NCBI RefSeq assembly: GCF_024652905.1 | Contig: NZ_CP102429.1 | Span: forward strand, 181,278 to 245,277 | Reading direction: 5' to 3' | Length of the DNA: 64,000 bases | Source: Pseudomonas oryzihabitans | GTDB taxonomy: Bacteria; Pseudomonadota; Gammaproteobacteria; Pseudomonadales; Pseudomonadaceae | Shown here: one piece after another, positions 26,186 to 34,694 of the stretch | How positions within the stretch are numbered: position 1 is the stretch's first letter | Layout of the letters: each line of letters begins with the position of its first letter | Made by a program: the position numbers and the translations under genes | The notes under the pieces: model-generated | Seen by the model: only the letters and a program-made list of their open reading frames with translations | The model's database searches: none | Told to the model about the DNA's origin: nothing

Positions 26186-26981
26186 AATGGTATCTATCCT
26201 GATCCCCAAATCCCGTTCTGCCTTCCAAGTTTCGGATAACCTCTTGAGGGGTGTGGTACACGCTTATTTTGAAAGGATCAGCCGAATCTAGTGGGTCAGG
26301 GTGTTGAGAATTCGCATCGCGCAGTTGTGGGTCTAAAGTTCCAAAGCTAACCTGCGACGCGCTTGAGGAGCCCTGCAATTGAAGCTGTGACCCAAGCAAA
26401 ATTAGCGATAGCACAAAGTAGAGCATGAAAGCCGCAGCTGGCGGCTGAAAGGCTAGAAGAATCTCCACTCCAATAATTGTCGAAGCAAGTATTGTTAATA
26501 GCATCGCTGTGCTTCTGAGTCGATATGTTAAGTGCGTCGCGAGGGACGCTATAACTAATGCAGTCACTGCATAAAAATATGCGATCTGCGAGCCTTCTAA
26601 AGTGTCGGAATTGCAATAGGCAATGCCATAGAAAGAGAGGCCTATCGAGGCCAAGTGCCTGCACAGATTTACGGCAGGGCGTTCATTAATTTCAGTTTCT
26701 AAGGCATAGAGCGGGCGAATGATCTTAGGAACGCGAGGCTTTCCTACTTCCTGCTCAATAAAATCGGAAGCGTTAACCGCGAAGGCGATGTCGGCCTGAC
26801 TGGTATTGGGAAGCGATGCGACAAATACTACGCGCTCGACAGTTCTACGGATCGAAGGGGCAACACTTTTAAATCGATCTATCTGAAATGTATTGAGATT
26901 GATAGTGTTTGGTGGAAGGCCAAGGTAGCCTTCAAGTAACGCTTCGATCTTCCTGATTTCGCCAGCAATGATGGGGTGCAT
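26184..26981 (-). CDS. Unknown membrane protein next to traG, possible entry-exclusion protein
   Basis: The 265-residue protein has a soluble N-terminal part (about 1-100), then about four hydrophobic segments (HLASIGLSFYGIAYC, IAYFYAVTALVIASLATHL, AMLLTILASTIIGVEILLAF, AAAFMLYFVLSLILLGSQL) and a polar Ser/Asp-rich C-terminal tail. GGAGG precedes the ATG. It lies tail to tail with traG. In several F-type and SXT-like elements an inner-membrane entry-exclusion gene lies next to traG and its product recognises TraG, so this is a reasonable candidate. The protein family itself was not recognised. Confidence 0.55.
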   Translation of the reverse strand: MHPIIAGEIRKIEALLEGYLGLPPNTINLNTFQIDRFKSVAPSIRRTVERVVFVASLPNTSQADIAFAVNASDFIEQEVGKPRVPKIIRPLYALETEINERPAVNLCRHLASIGLSFYGIAYCNSDTLEGSQIAYFYAVTALVIASLATHLTYRLRSTAMLLTILASTIIGVEILLAFQPPAAAFMLYFVLSLILLGSQLQLQGSSSASQVSFGTLDPQLRDANSQHPDPLDSADPFKISVYHTPQEVIRNLEGRTGFGDQDRYH

Positions 26982-27095
26982 AATGCGCCTCCTTGATTGA
27001 TAGGCTAATGGTAACGCACAGTTCCAAAACGCAAGGGCCGCTAAGCCGCCGTTCGCGCCGCTGATGCGCCCTTCCCTCCGTGTTCTGCGCCGCCG

Positions 27096-27392
27096 CTAAG
27101 GCGAGCCAGGCTCTGCGCCAGGCGCGGCTGCTTGATCGCGTGCGAGAAGGTTCGCCTCGAAATGGCCGATAGCCACACGCGCTGCCTCAGCAAAGCTTGC
27201 GATGGACAGGGCCACCCACAGGAGATGGGGCTCGGCCTCGTCATCCAGATGATCGACTGACACCGCATAGGCGCCGCCCCAGCTGGATGAGTCTTGGATC
27301 TGGACGCGTGTCGGTTTCCCGCGGTGCTGAAGCACAAATTCGGGGTCGCTAAGATCGGTGCCGGGTCGCTTCTTGAAGCTGTAGCTGGTCAT
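27096..27392 (-). CDS. Unknown small protein, 98 aa
   Basis: The frame starts MTSYSFKKRPGTDLSDPEF and has a compact, mixed alpha/beta composition (VQIQDSSSWGGAYAVSVDHL, FAEAARVAIGHFEANLLARD), ending in an Ala/Pro tail. No family was recognised. It lies just downstream of a decayed Tus-like gene on the same strand. GC content matches the element backbone. The coding call rests on frame length and composition. Confidence 0.45.
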   Translation of the reverse strand: MTSYSFKKRPGTDLSDPEFVLQHRGKPTRVQIQDSSSWGGAYAVSVDHLDDEAEPHLLWVALSIASFAEAARVAIGHFEANLLARDQAAAPGAEPGSP

Positions 27393-27475
27393 GTGATCGT
27401 CCGCTGGATGGGGAAACTGTGTGCCTCAGCAGAACGTATCTGACGCGGTGGAAATGCAACCCGGTCGCGACGCTA

Positions 27476-28033
27476 TCCCCCCTTGCGAGCGCCTGGCTTG
27501 CCCTGGGCCACATAGGCGATGCCGCCAAGCCGATAGGTCGAGGGCGTAAGGAGCGCAGGTCGGGCACTGTCCTGCGGCCGCTGGCAACCGGTGGGCAGGT
27601 AGAGGTTGTGCTCTGCCCAGACCTCAGCGCGCGCCTTCATATCGCCGCGCTGCCGGCCGCGCGCGCCACGATCGACGTTGCGCAGGGCCGAGACCTTCGG
27701 CTCGGCCTTGCCGGCGAGCACAAACACCCGCAGGTGGGCTTTGATGATGGCATCCCATGGTCGCCGCGCTAACCGAACCAGAGCGTGCAGCGCGGGTGCG
27801 GGGCCACGACCTTGTGCTTGATCAGCACCTGGTCGTCCGAGAGGTTCGCGATCGTGCGCAGACCCTGGTACCAAGCCGTTTGCTCGAGCAGTTTCCCTCG
27901 CTGCTGCGCCCTGCTTTCGGCCTCCGCCAGCAGCTGCTCGCGCTCGGTGGCCACCGGTATCCGTTGATTGCGCGTGGTGCGGCCAGGCCAGGTGAACGAG
28001 CTCCGCTGCAGTGCGCCTTCGAATGCGTATAGA
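27476..28033 (-). pseudogene. Decayed Tus-like gene copy, C-terminal part
   Basis: This stretch matches the C-terminal half of the intact Tus-like gene at 59774-60742. Shared blocks are AEAESRAQQ, DDQVLIKHKVVAPHPRCTLW, WDAIIKA, FVLAG.AEPKVSALR, RGRQRGD.KARAEVWAE and TPSTYRLGGI. The first 150 or so codons are missing, and the frame shifts near LWFG and again after NLYLPT. The left (5') break abuts an IS1380 remnant. It is therefore a truncated duplicate. Confidence 0.8.
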
Positions 28034-28142
28034 GGGCGCTGCGATTACTTTTGGCTAGATTTGCGGGGAGTAGGCAGTCGACCATCATGGGAGGTGCGGG
28101 GGCTTGGGCGGACACTCCCTCTCAAATGCCTCTCTAGCGGAA

Positions 28143-28691
28143 TTAGGGCAGAAAGCAGCGCGCATCGTGGCGGGCGTTGAACAACGACAACTGCTGCTGG
28201 CCGTGGACCACGTCGCAGGTGTCGTCGATGTCCAGGGTGACGGCGGCTGGAGGCACGGCGTAGCTGGCGCAGTACAGGTCGACCAGCACGCGCCCGAGCC
28301 GGATCAGGTCGCGCAGGTCCGGCGTGTTCTCCAGCCGCGAGACGGTGGGCTGGCTCATCAGGTCCGCGCCGCTCTCGGGCAGGCGCCCGCAGGCGAGCTT
28401 GAAGGCGGGGTCGGCGCGCAGGTGGTCGAGGTCGTCCGCGTCCTCATACCCGCAGGCGATGGCCAGGATGCGCGCCAGGAGGATCTCGGGCAGCGGGTGC
28501 ACGATCCGGCTCGGATCGCGCCGGTCCGGGATCACCGCGGCGAGCTTGTCGGCAATCCGCATCCGCCGGGCCGCCTGAGCCAGCAGCAGGACGCCGCCGT
28601 CCGAGGTCAGGCGCCCGCCGTCGAAGGCGGCTGTGAGCTTCTTGGCTCTCACGGATGGAAACGCGAACGGAAGTGCGTCAAGATCGGACAT
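28143..28691 (-). pseudogene. IS1380-family transposase, N-terminal fragment
   Basis: The 182-residue fragment starts near MSDLDALPFAFPSVRAKKLT and shows the IS1380 N-terminal pattern, including LTSDGGVLLLAQ, CGYEDADDLDHLRADPAFK, and the first catalytic Asp in LDIDDTCDVVHG. It stops at NARHDARCFLP, where intact transposases continue with a conserved IHVYD block, so about 60 percent of the gene is lost. A likely inverted-repeat end lies near 28797-28816. The other end is missing. Confidence 0.82.
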
Positions 28692-28844
28692 GGCGGGCGT
28701 GGCGGGCTCGATGGGGTGAAGAAGGTTGGTGTGAGCACCCAATCCCTAAGCCAGATCAATGCTTTACGCTACGCTCGCCAGCTTCGATCCACCGCCCTCA
28801 TGAATAAGACGGGCTAATTTCGTTCACGATGATCATCACCTTCC

Positions 28845-28898
28845 TTGACTGCACTGCACTGTGCAATGTATGTTTTGGAGACCGCACGGTGCAGTGCA
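28845..28898 (+). promoter_or_regulatory. Promoter with 15-bp inverted-repeat operator
   Basis: TTGACT (28845-28850) is a likely -35 box with a weak -10 (GTATGT, 28868-28873). TGCACTGCACTGTGC at 28850-28864 recurs inverted at 28884-28898 with 14 of 15 bases the same, so the two half-sites flank the -10 region. This looks like a repressor operator for the gene starting at 28915. The regulator is not in the visible neighbourhood. Confidence 0.65.
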
Positions 28899-28914
28899 AA
28901 CGAGGAGATAGGGT

Positions 28915-29355
28915 ATGTCAGTCGTAAATTCCAGCGTCGCTTTGCCTGCTGAGGTCTCAAAGGACCGTTTCGCCAGGGGATCTGCTACATTCGCCGCAGT
29001 CACCGGCATTCCCACGGAGGCATACCTTGATGGATTCAAGGATAGCTCGCCTGATTTTGGTCGCTATGTGATTGAGTGGGTCTTCGGCGATGTATACAGC
29101 CGCACCGATTTGGATTTGAAAACCCGGGAACTCGTTATCATCGCAGCCGGCGCGGCGTTGGGCGCAACGGGAATTGATGTCATCAAATTTCATGTCCCCA
29201 CTGCGGTACGCGCGGGTGCAACCCGAGACCAGATTTTCGGCGTTCTTACCCAGGTAGCGATTGTTGCAGGTGTTCCCACAGCAATCGCCGCAATTTCGGC
29301 GGCGGCACAAGTCTTGGGGCCACACTCTCAGGTCGCTGATGGTGCCAAGGCATGA
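28915..29355 (+). CDS. Carboxymuconolactone decarboxylase family protein
   Basis: The 146-residue protein has the AhpD-like/CMD helical fold pattern: FGRYVIEWVFGDVYSRTDLD, then LKTRELVIIAAGAALGATG, and HVPTAVRAGATRDQIFGVLTQ. The CxxC of AhpD peroxidases is absent, so it is closer to the decarboxylase-like or unknown-function branch. GAGGAG precedes ATG 28915. Its stop overlaps the start of a truncated MFS transporter gene (ATGA). A strong palindromic operator lies upstream. Substrate is unknown. Confidence 0.85.
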   Translation: MSVVNSSVALPAEVSKDRFARGSATFAAVTGIPTEAYLDGFKDSSPDFGRYVIEWVFGDVYSRTDLDLKTRELVIIAAGAALGATGIDVIKFHVPTAVRAGATRDQIFGVLTQVAIVAGVPTAIAAISAAAQVLGPHSQVADGAKA

Positions 29356-29489
29356 ATATCAGGTCCGAGGATCAGCTCAGCGGATTAGCGATAAGCCTAA
29401 TGGCTGTCGCGTCCGCATTGACTGTGGCAAACGTGTACTTCAACCAGTCCATGTTGCCCGCCATAGCGGCAGAATTTGGAACCAGTCCT
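29352..29489 (+). pseudogene. MFS transporter, N-terminal fragment cut by IS6100
   Basis: The frame starts MNIRSEDQLSGLAISLMAVA and continues with the first transmembrane helix (ASALTVANVYFNQSMLPAIA) typical of the Bcr/CmlA-like MFS group. After about 46 codons it runs into the left end of IS6100. It overlaps the upstream CMD-family gene by four bases, so the two formed one operon. No matching 3' part was found in the window. Confidence 0.75.
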
Positions 29490-30369
29490 GGCTCTGTTGC
29501 AAAGATTGGCGGCAGTCAGAGGTAGGCTGTCGCTCTGCGCCGATCAGGCGGCTGCTGCGAAATGGTGGTTGAGCATGCCCATGGCCTCCGTCAGCGCCGA
29601 GGGCCCAATGCCAAAAGCTCTCTCCACAAGGCGCACCTCGCCCCTGATGCCGGGCTGCAGGCACCAGGGGCGAGCCTGTCCTTTGCGCAGGGCTCGCATG
29701 ACTTCGAATCCCTTGATCGTGGCATAGGCCGTGGGGATCGATTTGAAACCGCGCACCGGCTTGATCAGTATCTTGAGCTTTCCGTGATCGGCCTCGATCA
29801 CGTTATTGAGATACTTCACCTGCCGGTGGGCCGTCTCCCGGTCCAGCTTTCCTTCGCGCTTCAATTCGGTGATCGCTGCACCATAGCTCGGCGCTTTGTC
29901 GGTATTGAGCGTGGCAGGCTTTTCCCAGTGCTTCAGGCCTCGCAGGGCCTTGCCCAGGAACCGCTTCGCTGCCTTGGCGCTGCGGGTCGGCGACAGGTAG
30001 AAATCGATCGTGTCGCCCCGCTTGTCGACTGCCCGGTACAGGTAGGTCCACTTGCCCCGCACCTTGACGTAGGTTTCATCCAGGCGCCAGCTCGGATCAA
30101 AGCCACGCCGCCAGAACCAGCGCAGCCGCTTCTCCATCTCCGGGGCGTAGCACTGGACCCAGCGATAGATCGTCGTATGGTCGACCGAAATGCCGCGTTC
30201 CGCCAGCATTTCCTCAAGGTCGCGATAGCTGATCGGATAGCGACAATACCAGCGCACCGCCCACAGGATCACATCACCCTGGAAATGGCGCCACTTGAAA
30301 TCCGTCATCGTTCCGTCCGTCCAATCTCCGCCAAGCATGCTCAAGCTTCACGATTTTTGCAACAGAGCC
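29490..30369. mobile_element. IS6100 (IS6 family), complete, 880 bp
   Basis: The element is bounded by GGCTCTGTTGCAAA at the left and its inverse TTTGCAACAGAGCC at the right and spans exactly 880 bp. The flanks (CCAGTCCT left, GGAAATCG right) are not duplicated. One side is an MFS gene and the other is the tniA gene, so the copy marks a rearrangement and not a simple insertion. Confidence 0.95.
29544..30308 (-). CDS. tnp6100: IS6100 transposase
   Basis: This 254-residue IS6-family transposase starts MTDFKWRHFQGDVILWAVRW. It has the DDE core: Asp in SWRLDETYVKVRGKW, Asp in LNTDKAPSYG, Glu in NNVIEADHGKLK. The sequence agrees with IS6100 as I know it, over the whole length. A 12-residue longer frame upstream is probably not used. 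The frame is intact, so the element can form cointegrates and delete neighbouring DNA. Confidence 0.95.
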   Translation of the reverse strand: MTDFKWRHFQGDVILWAVRWYCRYPISYRDLEEMLAERGISVDHTTIYRWVQCYAPEMEKRLRWFWRRGFDPSWRLDETYVKVRGKWTYLYRAVDKRGDTIDFYLSPTRSAKAAKRFLGKALRGLKHWEKPATLNTDKAPSYGAAITELKREGKLDRETAHRQVKYLNNVIEADHGKLKILIKPVRGFKSIPTAYATIKGFEVMRALRKGQARPWCLQPGIRGEVRLVERAFGIGPSALTEAMGMLNHHFAAAA

Positions 30370-31552
30370 GGAAATCGACCAAAAACGCGGTGGGGCGGGT
30401 AACGACGGCCGGGACGCCAACGCGCTCCACGGCCTCGGCCCAGCGCGCGGCCGGCGGCTGGAGCAGGCCGTTGTGCACGGAGCCGTGATAGGTGCCTACC
30501 GCCAACGCGAGCCAGCGCTCCAGCTCGCGCAGCGTCAGGGTGGCCATCTTCTCGGAATCGTACTCGCCGCGCTGGCCGGGATTGGAGAAGGTCGTCCCCG
30601 GTAATTCGTCGTGGATCATCTGCATCGCCGTGCCGATGATCCGTTCCACGATGCCGCCGTAGTGCGGCTGGCCTGGTGGGCGATAGTCCAGCCGGATGCC
30701 ATGCTGTTCGCAGCCACGGCGCAGCGCTTCGCTTTTGAACTCGGCCGCGTTGTCCAGATAGAGCAGCCTGGGCTTGCCGCTCATCGGCCAGTCCATTTCC
30801 ACATTCAGCCCTTCCAGCCAGGGCCGCTTGTCGCAGGCGGCATGCGCGAGGCATAGGCCGACCGAGACGGCGGACGGCGCTTCCAGCGTGACCACCATGC
30901 CGAGTACGCAGCGCGTGAACACGTCGATGGCGAGGGTCAAATATGGGCGGCCAATCGGTTGCCGGTCGCGCTCGTCGACCACGATCAGGTCGATGACGGT
31001 GTGGTCGATCTGCACCTGTTCCAGCGGCATGGTGACTTCTGGCGGAATGCCACCCGCGCCTTGCAAGGGACGGGCAGCGTCCTGCCCGCCCCGGCTGCGG
31101 GCTATTTTCGCCGGGTGTAGTCCGGCAATCCGCTGGGCCACGGTGTTGCGCGCCGGCACCGGCAGCTTCTGGGTTTTGCACGCCTGCGCGACTTCGCGGT
31201 GGAACGCCGCCAGGCTGCGTTTCTGCTTGGTCAGGAAGCGCTTTTGCAGCAGCTCGCGGATGATGCGCTCGACCGGTTCCGGCAAGCGCCCCTTGCCTTT
31301 GCCGCCGCCGGATCGGCCGGGCGTCAGGTCTGTTACCAGGCCAGTACCCTGCCGGGCGCGACGGATCAGGACATATACCTGTCGCCGGGACAGGCCCAGC
31401 GCTTGGGCTGCCTCATCGGCGGCTTCATGCCCGACCACCTCAAGCGCTGCCAGTGGCCCGATGATTTCCGTCCGGTGCCGGGCTTGCGCCCATGCCTCGT
31501 CGGGCAGGGTGGCCACGCCTTGCGCGGCAATCGGTGGAGTGTCTGATGTCAT
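30370..31552 (-). pseudogene. tniA: tniA of a Tn402/Tn5053-type transposon, 3' truncated
   Basis: About 394 residues of the roughly 560-residue TniA remain. Helix-turn-helix (AAQALGLSRRQVYVLIRRAR) and catalytic residues are present: Asp in VQIDHTVIDLIVVDERDRQ, Asp in LLYLDNAAEFKS, Glu in GGIVERIIGTAM. The protein stops at TAFLVDF, where IS6100 begins. The matching tniB, tniQ and tniR are absent. The start is ATG 31552. The 25-bp terminal inverted repeat survives upstream. Confidence 0.92.
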
Positions 31553-31670
31553 GCCCAAACCTCGCTTTGGTGCACACGAGTATTGAGCATAGTCGAGATT
31601 GGTGCAGACGACTCCTGATATTGGGCTGTCAGGAGCCGTATGCACACCAGGCGTTACATCCAGTCAGATG

Positions 31671-31695
31671 GTGCGGTCGTCTTCTGAAAACGACA
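31671..31695 (-). repeat. Tn402/Tn5053-type 25-bp terminal inverted repeat
   Basis: On the minus strand the outer end reads TGTCGTTTTCAGAAGACGAC and continues CGCAC, matching the known Tn5053/Tn402 terminal repeat. It lies 119 bases upstream of the truncated tniA and fixes the outer end of that transposon remnant at 31695. Confidence 0.88.
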
Positions 31696-31758
31696 GTTCT
31701 GCCTGACATCCAGTTAGGGTATACCTCAAATTGACACTGCGTATTCCAGAGAACGTGA

Positions 31759-31783
31759 TGACGGAAGGTTGAACCTTCCGTCA
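31759..31783. repeat. Perfect inverted repeat downstream of OsmC gene
   Basis: TGACGGAAGG-TTGAA-CCTTCCGTCA is a perfect 10-bp stem with a 5-base loop. It lies 54 bases beyond the stop of the minus-strand OsmC gene and may act as a terminator, though there is no T-run. Confidence 0.6.
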
Positions 31784-31836
31784 TAGCGCATCTGGTTTGG
31801 CCTCCCGTCAGCCAACCACGGGAAACACTGACTCGA

Positions 31837-32403
31837 TCATTGGAGAATGGTCAGCTTGGCCTTGAGATCAATGGCTCTCGCGAAGTTGTGGTAATTCGGC
31901 GATGTTCGCTGCACCTGCGCGTGCAATGCTTTCAGCGCCGCCGAATCCGCCGACGACTCCATTTCGACCTCATACTCGACCTGGTCGTACCCTGGATTGA
32001 TCCCAGGATCGATTCCAAGAAAACCTCTCAGATCGAGGCTTCCCTTCGTGCGGATAGTCAGCGATTGCAACTCGATGTTCATTGCCGCCGCATTTGCCGC
32101 GTAGGTTGCAGTCATGCATGCGTTCAACGCAGCCAGGATCAATTCTTGTGGATTAGCGGCCGTGTCGGTACCGAGCAATTCTGCCGGTTCGTCCGCGTCG
32201 ATGACAAAGCCGCGCGCCAAGGCCGTGTCACCTAGTACGAGCGGCATGGTTCGCGCACGCGTCCGGGTGCCACCCTCCCAGGTTGTCACGACGCCGAACG
32301 TCGCGATGCCTGCGGCGGGCTTTGCTGCGACCTGATCTGCAAACTCACGCAATGCGCCGACGTTGATCCCGTTGCCGGGAGTTCCTTTAATGTTTGTGTT
32401 CAT
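31837..32403 (-). CDS. OsmC/Ohr family protein
   Basis: The 188-residue protein matches the OsmC-like fold: an N-terminal beta-rich part, TAANPQELILAALNACMTATYAANAAAM carrying the conserved Cys of the active helix, and a C-terminal VQRTSPNYHNFARAI block. The usual second Cys (in a CPVxxT motif) is replaced by SPNY, so a two-Cys peroxidase cycle is doubtful. GGGGGAA precedes ATG 32403. It is the second gene of an operon with an SDR gene, now cut off from its promoter by the Tn5393-type insertion. Confidence 0.85.
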   Translation of the reverse strand: MNTNIKGTPGNGINVGALREFADQVAAKPAAGIATFGVVTTWEGGTRTRARTMPLVLGDTALARGFVIDADEPAELLGTDTAANPQELILAALNACMTATYAANAAAMNIELQSLTIRTKGSLDLRGFLGIDPGINPGYDQVEYEVEMESSADSAALKALHAQVQRTSPNYHNFARAIDLKAKLTILQ

Positions 32404-32417
32404 TTCTCGTTCCCCCA

Positions 32418-32573
32418 TTATGTGTTACGCCCGGCCATCACGCCGCCGTCAACGTCCCAGATTGCGCCCGTCACCCATGCTGCCTTGTCCGACAACAGGA
32501 AGAGGATGACCTCGGCGACGTCTTGTGGCGTCCCAACCCTGCCGATTGGGTGGAAGCTGTTGAATCCCTGTAA
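32418..32573 (-). pseudogene. SDR oxidoreductase, 3' part of split gene
   Basis: The segment encodes the C-terminus of a short-chain dehydrogenase ([19 protein letters not shown], then [12 protein letters not shown]). It ends at the 5-bp target duplication TGTAA (32569-32573). Joined to 40342-40967, with one TGTAA copy removed, it gives a continuous frame reading [16 protein letters not shown] across the junction. Confidence 0.93.
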
Positions 32574-32606
32574 GGGGTCGTTTGCGGGAGGGGGCGGAAT
32601 CCTACG

Positions 32607-32795
32607 CTAAGGCTTTGGCCAGCGATATTCTCCGGTGAGATTGATGTGTTCCCATCCGAGCGGCGAAACATGGGCCAAGAGATCGGGCGATAGCAGCTTT
32701 CCATCGCGTTTCTGGTTTGCAACGACCTCGCCGAGCTTCATGGTGTTCCAGAAGATGATGATGGCGGCGAGCAGATTCATGCCGGCGATGCGGTA
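32607..32795 (-). pseudogene. tnpA 3' fragment of left Tn5393 copy
   Basis: The last 63 codons of the Tn5393 transposase, identical as far as compared with the matching end of the complete gene at 34905. The match breaks at about 32795 (GCGATGCGGTA), where an IS3-family fragment begins. Confidence 0.9.
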
Positions 32796-33124
32796 TGGCG
32801 TTGGCTTTACGCAAACCACCACCGGGTTGTATTCAACACACAGACCGTGGGAGCCAATATTGCGCTCATGAATATCAAAAGCTACTGCTCAAACATCAAT
32901 TGCTGCCGTCCATGAGCGGGAAAGGCAATTGTTTTGATAACTCCGCAGTAGAAAGCTTCTTTAAATCATTAAAGGCTGAGTTGATTTGGCGCAGACACTG
33001 GCAAACAAGGCGAGATATTGAGATTGCAATCTTCGAATATATAAATGGCTTTTATAATCCACGCCGAAGACATTCAACACTCGGCTGGAAATCGCCGGTT
33101 GCATTTGAGAAAAAAGCCGCTTAA
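32796..33124 (+). pseudogene. IS3-family transposase C-terminal fragment (IS1133-like)
   Basis: The fragment begins near MALALRKPPPGCIQHTDRGS and shows the last two DDE residues (Asp in HTDRGSQY, Glu in SAVESFFKSLKAE), ending WKSPVAFEKKAA. IS1133 is known in Tn5393 upstream of strA, and this fragment has the same place and direction, so it is probably IS1133, but that is inferred from position. About two thirds of the transposase are missing. Confidence 0.75.
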
Positions 33125-33218
33125 AATGAGAGATAGACCGGAACACAACCGGTGCAAGTCCATAGCAACTCGTTTCTTTTCGCAGGTTGAGCCACCTCCG
33201 CGCTTCATCAGAAAACTG

Positions 33219-33286
33219 AAGGAACCTCCATTGAATCGAACTAATATTTTTTAAGGAACCTCCATTGAATCGAACTAATATTTTTT
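33219..33286 (+). repeat. 34-bp tandem duplication at start of truncated strA
   Basis: A 34-bp unit with the ribosome site and TTG start of strA (AAGGAACCTCCATTGAATCG and the next 14 bases) is present twice, at 33219-33252 and 33253-33286. The complete strA copy at 38596 has it once. Confidence 0.9.
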
Positions 33287-33663
33287 TTGGTGAATCGCAT
33301 TCTGACTGGTTGCCTGTCAGAGGCGGAGAATCTGGTGATTTTGTTTTTCGACGTGGTGACGGGCATGCCTTCGCGAAAATCGCACCTGCTTCCCGCCGCG
33401 GTGAGCTCGCTGGAGAGCGTGACCGCCTCATTTGGCTCAAAGGTCGAGGTGTGGCTTGCCCCGAGGTGATCAACTGGCAGGAGGAACAGGAGGGTGCATG
33501 CTTGGTGATAACGGCAATTCCGGGAGTACCGGCGGCTGATCTGTCTGGAGCGGATTTGCTCAAAGCGTGGCCGTCAATGGGGCAGCAACTTGGCGCTGTT
33601 CACAGCCTATCGGTTGATCAATGTCCGTTTGAGCGCAGGCTGTCGCGAATGTTCGGACGCGCC
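33265..33663 (+). pseudogene. strA: strA (aph(3'')-Ib), 5' fragment
   Basis: The first 132 or so codons are the same as those of the complete strA at 38596, as far as read. The gene breaks after RRLSRMFGRA and the frame runs 31 codons into unrelated DNA (stop 33754-33756). The catalytic HGDPCMPNF loop is lost, so the product cannot be an active kinase. The start region is duplicated in tandem. Confidence 0.93.
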
Positions 33664-33709
33664 ATTTACGGTGTTGGTGTTTTGATTACTCATTTAGAAG
33701 GCATACATT

Positions 33710-34105
33710 TTGGACTATCAAGTGGACCCACACCCCTCTTATGCAGAAATGAATAGGCTGTGGTTAGCGGCATGGAAAACAGAAGTGCCCGCTGAGATCA
33801 AGCGTATATTGTTGCGTAGCCTTACGCATGTGGGGGCATACCGTGAGGGCGTGTTAGTGGGTTTTGTGAACGTGGCTTGGGATGGTGGTATACACGCTTT
33901 TATTTTAGACACATGTGTACATCCAGACTGTCGTAGGCAGGGTGTGGCAACTGGATTAGTGAGAATGGCTACTGCGGTGGCAAAGCAACGAGGTGCGCAT
34001 TGGCTGCATGTGGATTATGAACCCCATTTGCAGGGGTTTTATCAAGTGTGCGGTTTCAGGTCATCTGCGGCTGGAGTGATGGATTTGACTTGCGTTGAGC
34101 CGTAA
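33710..34105 (+). CDS. GNAT family N-acetyltransferase
   Basis: The 131-residue protein shows the GNAT core: AWDGGIHAFILDTCVHPDCR strand, the acetyl-CoA loop RRQGVATGLV (Q/RxxGxG/A type), and the C-terminal LQGFYQVCGF motif. The substrate is unknown. The base composition is more AT-rich than Tn5393 and matches dsbB and marC' next to it, so the three came together from another genome. It is not one of the acetyltransferase resistance genes I know. Confidence 0.85.
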   Translation: MDYQVDPHPSYAEMNRLWLAAWKTEVPAEIKRILLRSLTHVGAYREGVLVGFVNVAWDGGIHAFILDTCVHPDCRRQGVATGLVRMATAVAKQRGAHWLHVDYEPHLQGFYQVCGFRSSAAGVMDLTCVEP

Positions 34106-34112
34106 AAAAGCC

Positions 34113-34137
34113 CCCGTTCTTTTCAGAATAAGGGGCT
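34113..34137. terminator. Probable terminator between GNAT and dsbB
   Basis: AGCCCC and GGGGCT, with additional pairing between CGTTCTT and AGAATAAG-like bases, form a hairpin between two convergent genes, with an A-run before the stem (T-run for the minus strand). It probably ends the dsbB transcript. Confidence 0.6.
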
Positions 34138-34168
34138 AAGAATAAGCGACGAAAGTTGGGCAAGAGGC

Positions 34169-34666
34169 CTAGAACATGCGTGCTGGTTTTTTGAACAATA
34201 CATACAACAAGGCAACCACGCACACGGCAAACAAACCCATGCCCCAGAGTGCGTATTCCACACCTAGCAACTCTACGCGTGCATCCATGCAGGTGGCGTA
34301 AATGCCGAACAGTGATGGGAATTGGCTTTCCAAGCCCGATTGGGTCATGATGCGGTCAGCTAAGGTTTGATCGCAAGAAAAGCTCAACGACGCTACGCTG
34401 TATTGGTGCCAGGCGGCCCAAATACCGCTAGCTGCGAGCAATGCACTGAGTAGTGTCAACAGTTTAGCGATAACGTTAATATTGAGTTTCGCTGCTATGC
34501 CCGCAAATAAGCAGCCTACGCCCACGGCAATAAGCATCAGGCGTTGCAGTACGCACCACGCGCAAGGGCGCATGCCGAACATGTGTTGAGAAACTAGAGC
34601 TACAGCCAGTGCTAAGAAACACAGCCCAGATAGCAGGAACAGCAGTTTAGTAGAAGTATTGTTCAT
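34169..34666 (-). CDS. dsbB: Disulfide bond formation protein DsbB
   Basis: DsbB reoxidises DsbA with quinone in the inner membrane. The protein (165 aa from ATG 34666) has four hydrophobic helices, the first redox pair in RPCAWCVLQR just after helix 1, and the second periplasmic pair as SFSCDQ and ATCMDA. The quinone-linked Arg is in CVLQR. A longer frame starting upstream is unlikely. It sits in the foreign 1.2-kb segment between two Tn5393 copies, so it is a passenger of rearrangement. Confidence 0.92.
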   Translation of the reverse strand: MNNTSTKLLFLLSGLCFLALAVALVSQHMFGMRPCAWCVLQRLMLIAVGVGCLFAGIAAKLNINVIAKLLTLLSALLAASGIWAAWHQYSVASLSFSCDQTLADRIMTQSGLESQFPSLFGIYATCMDARVELLGVEYALWGMGLFAVCVVALLYVLFKKPARMF

Positions 34667-34694
34667 TATTGAATCAAGAAAAGGCTGGAAGGGG

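Noticed and set aside
29562..30488. 308-codon plus-strand frame across IS6100
   Set aside because: Antisense to the IS6100 transposase, which matches a known protein.
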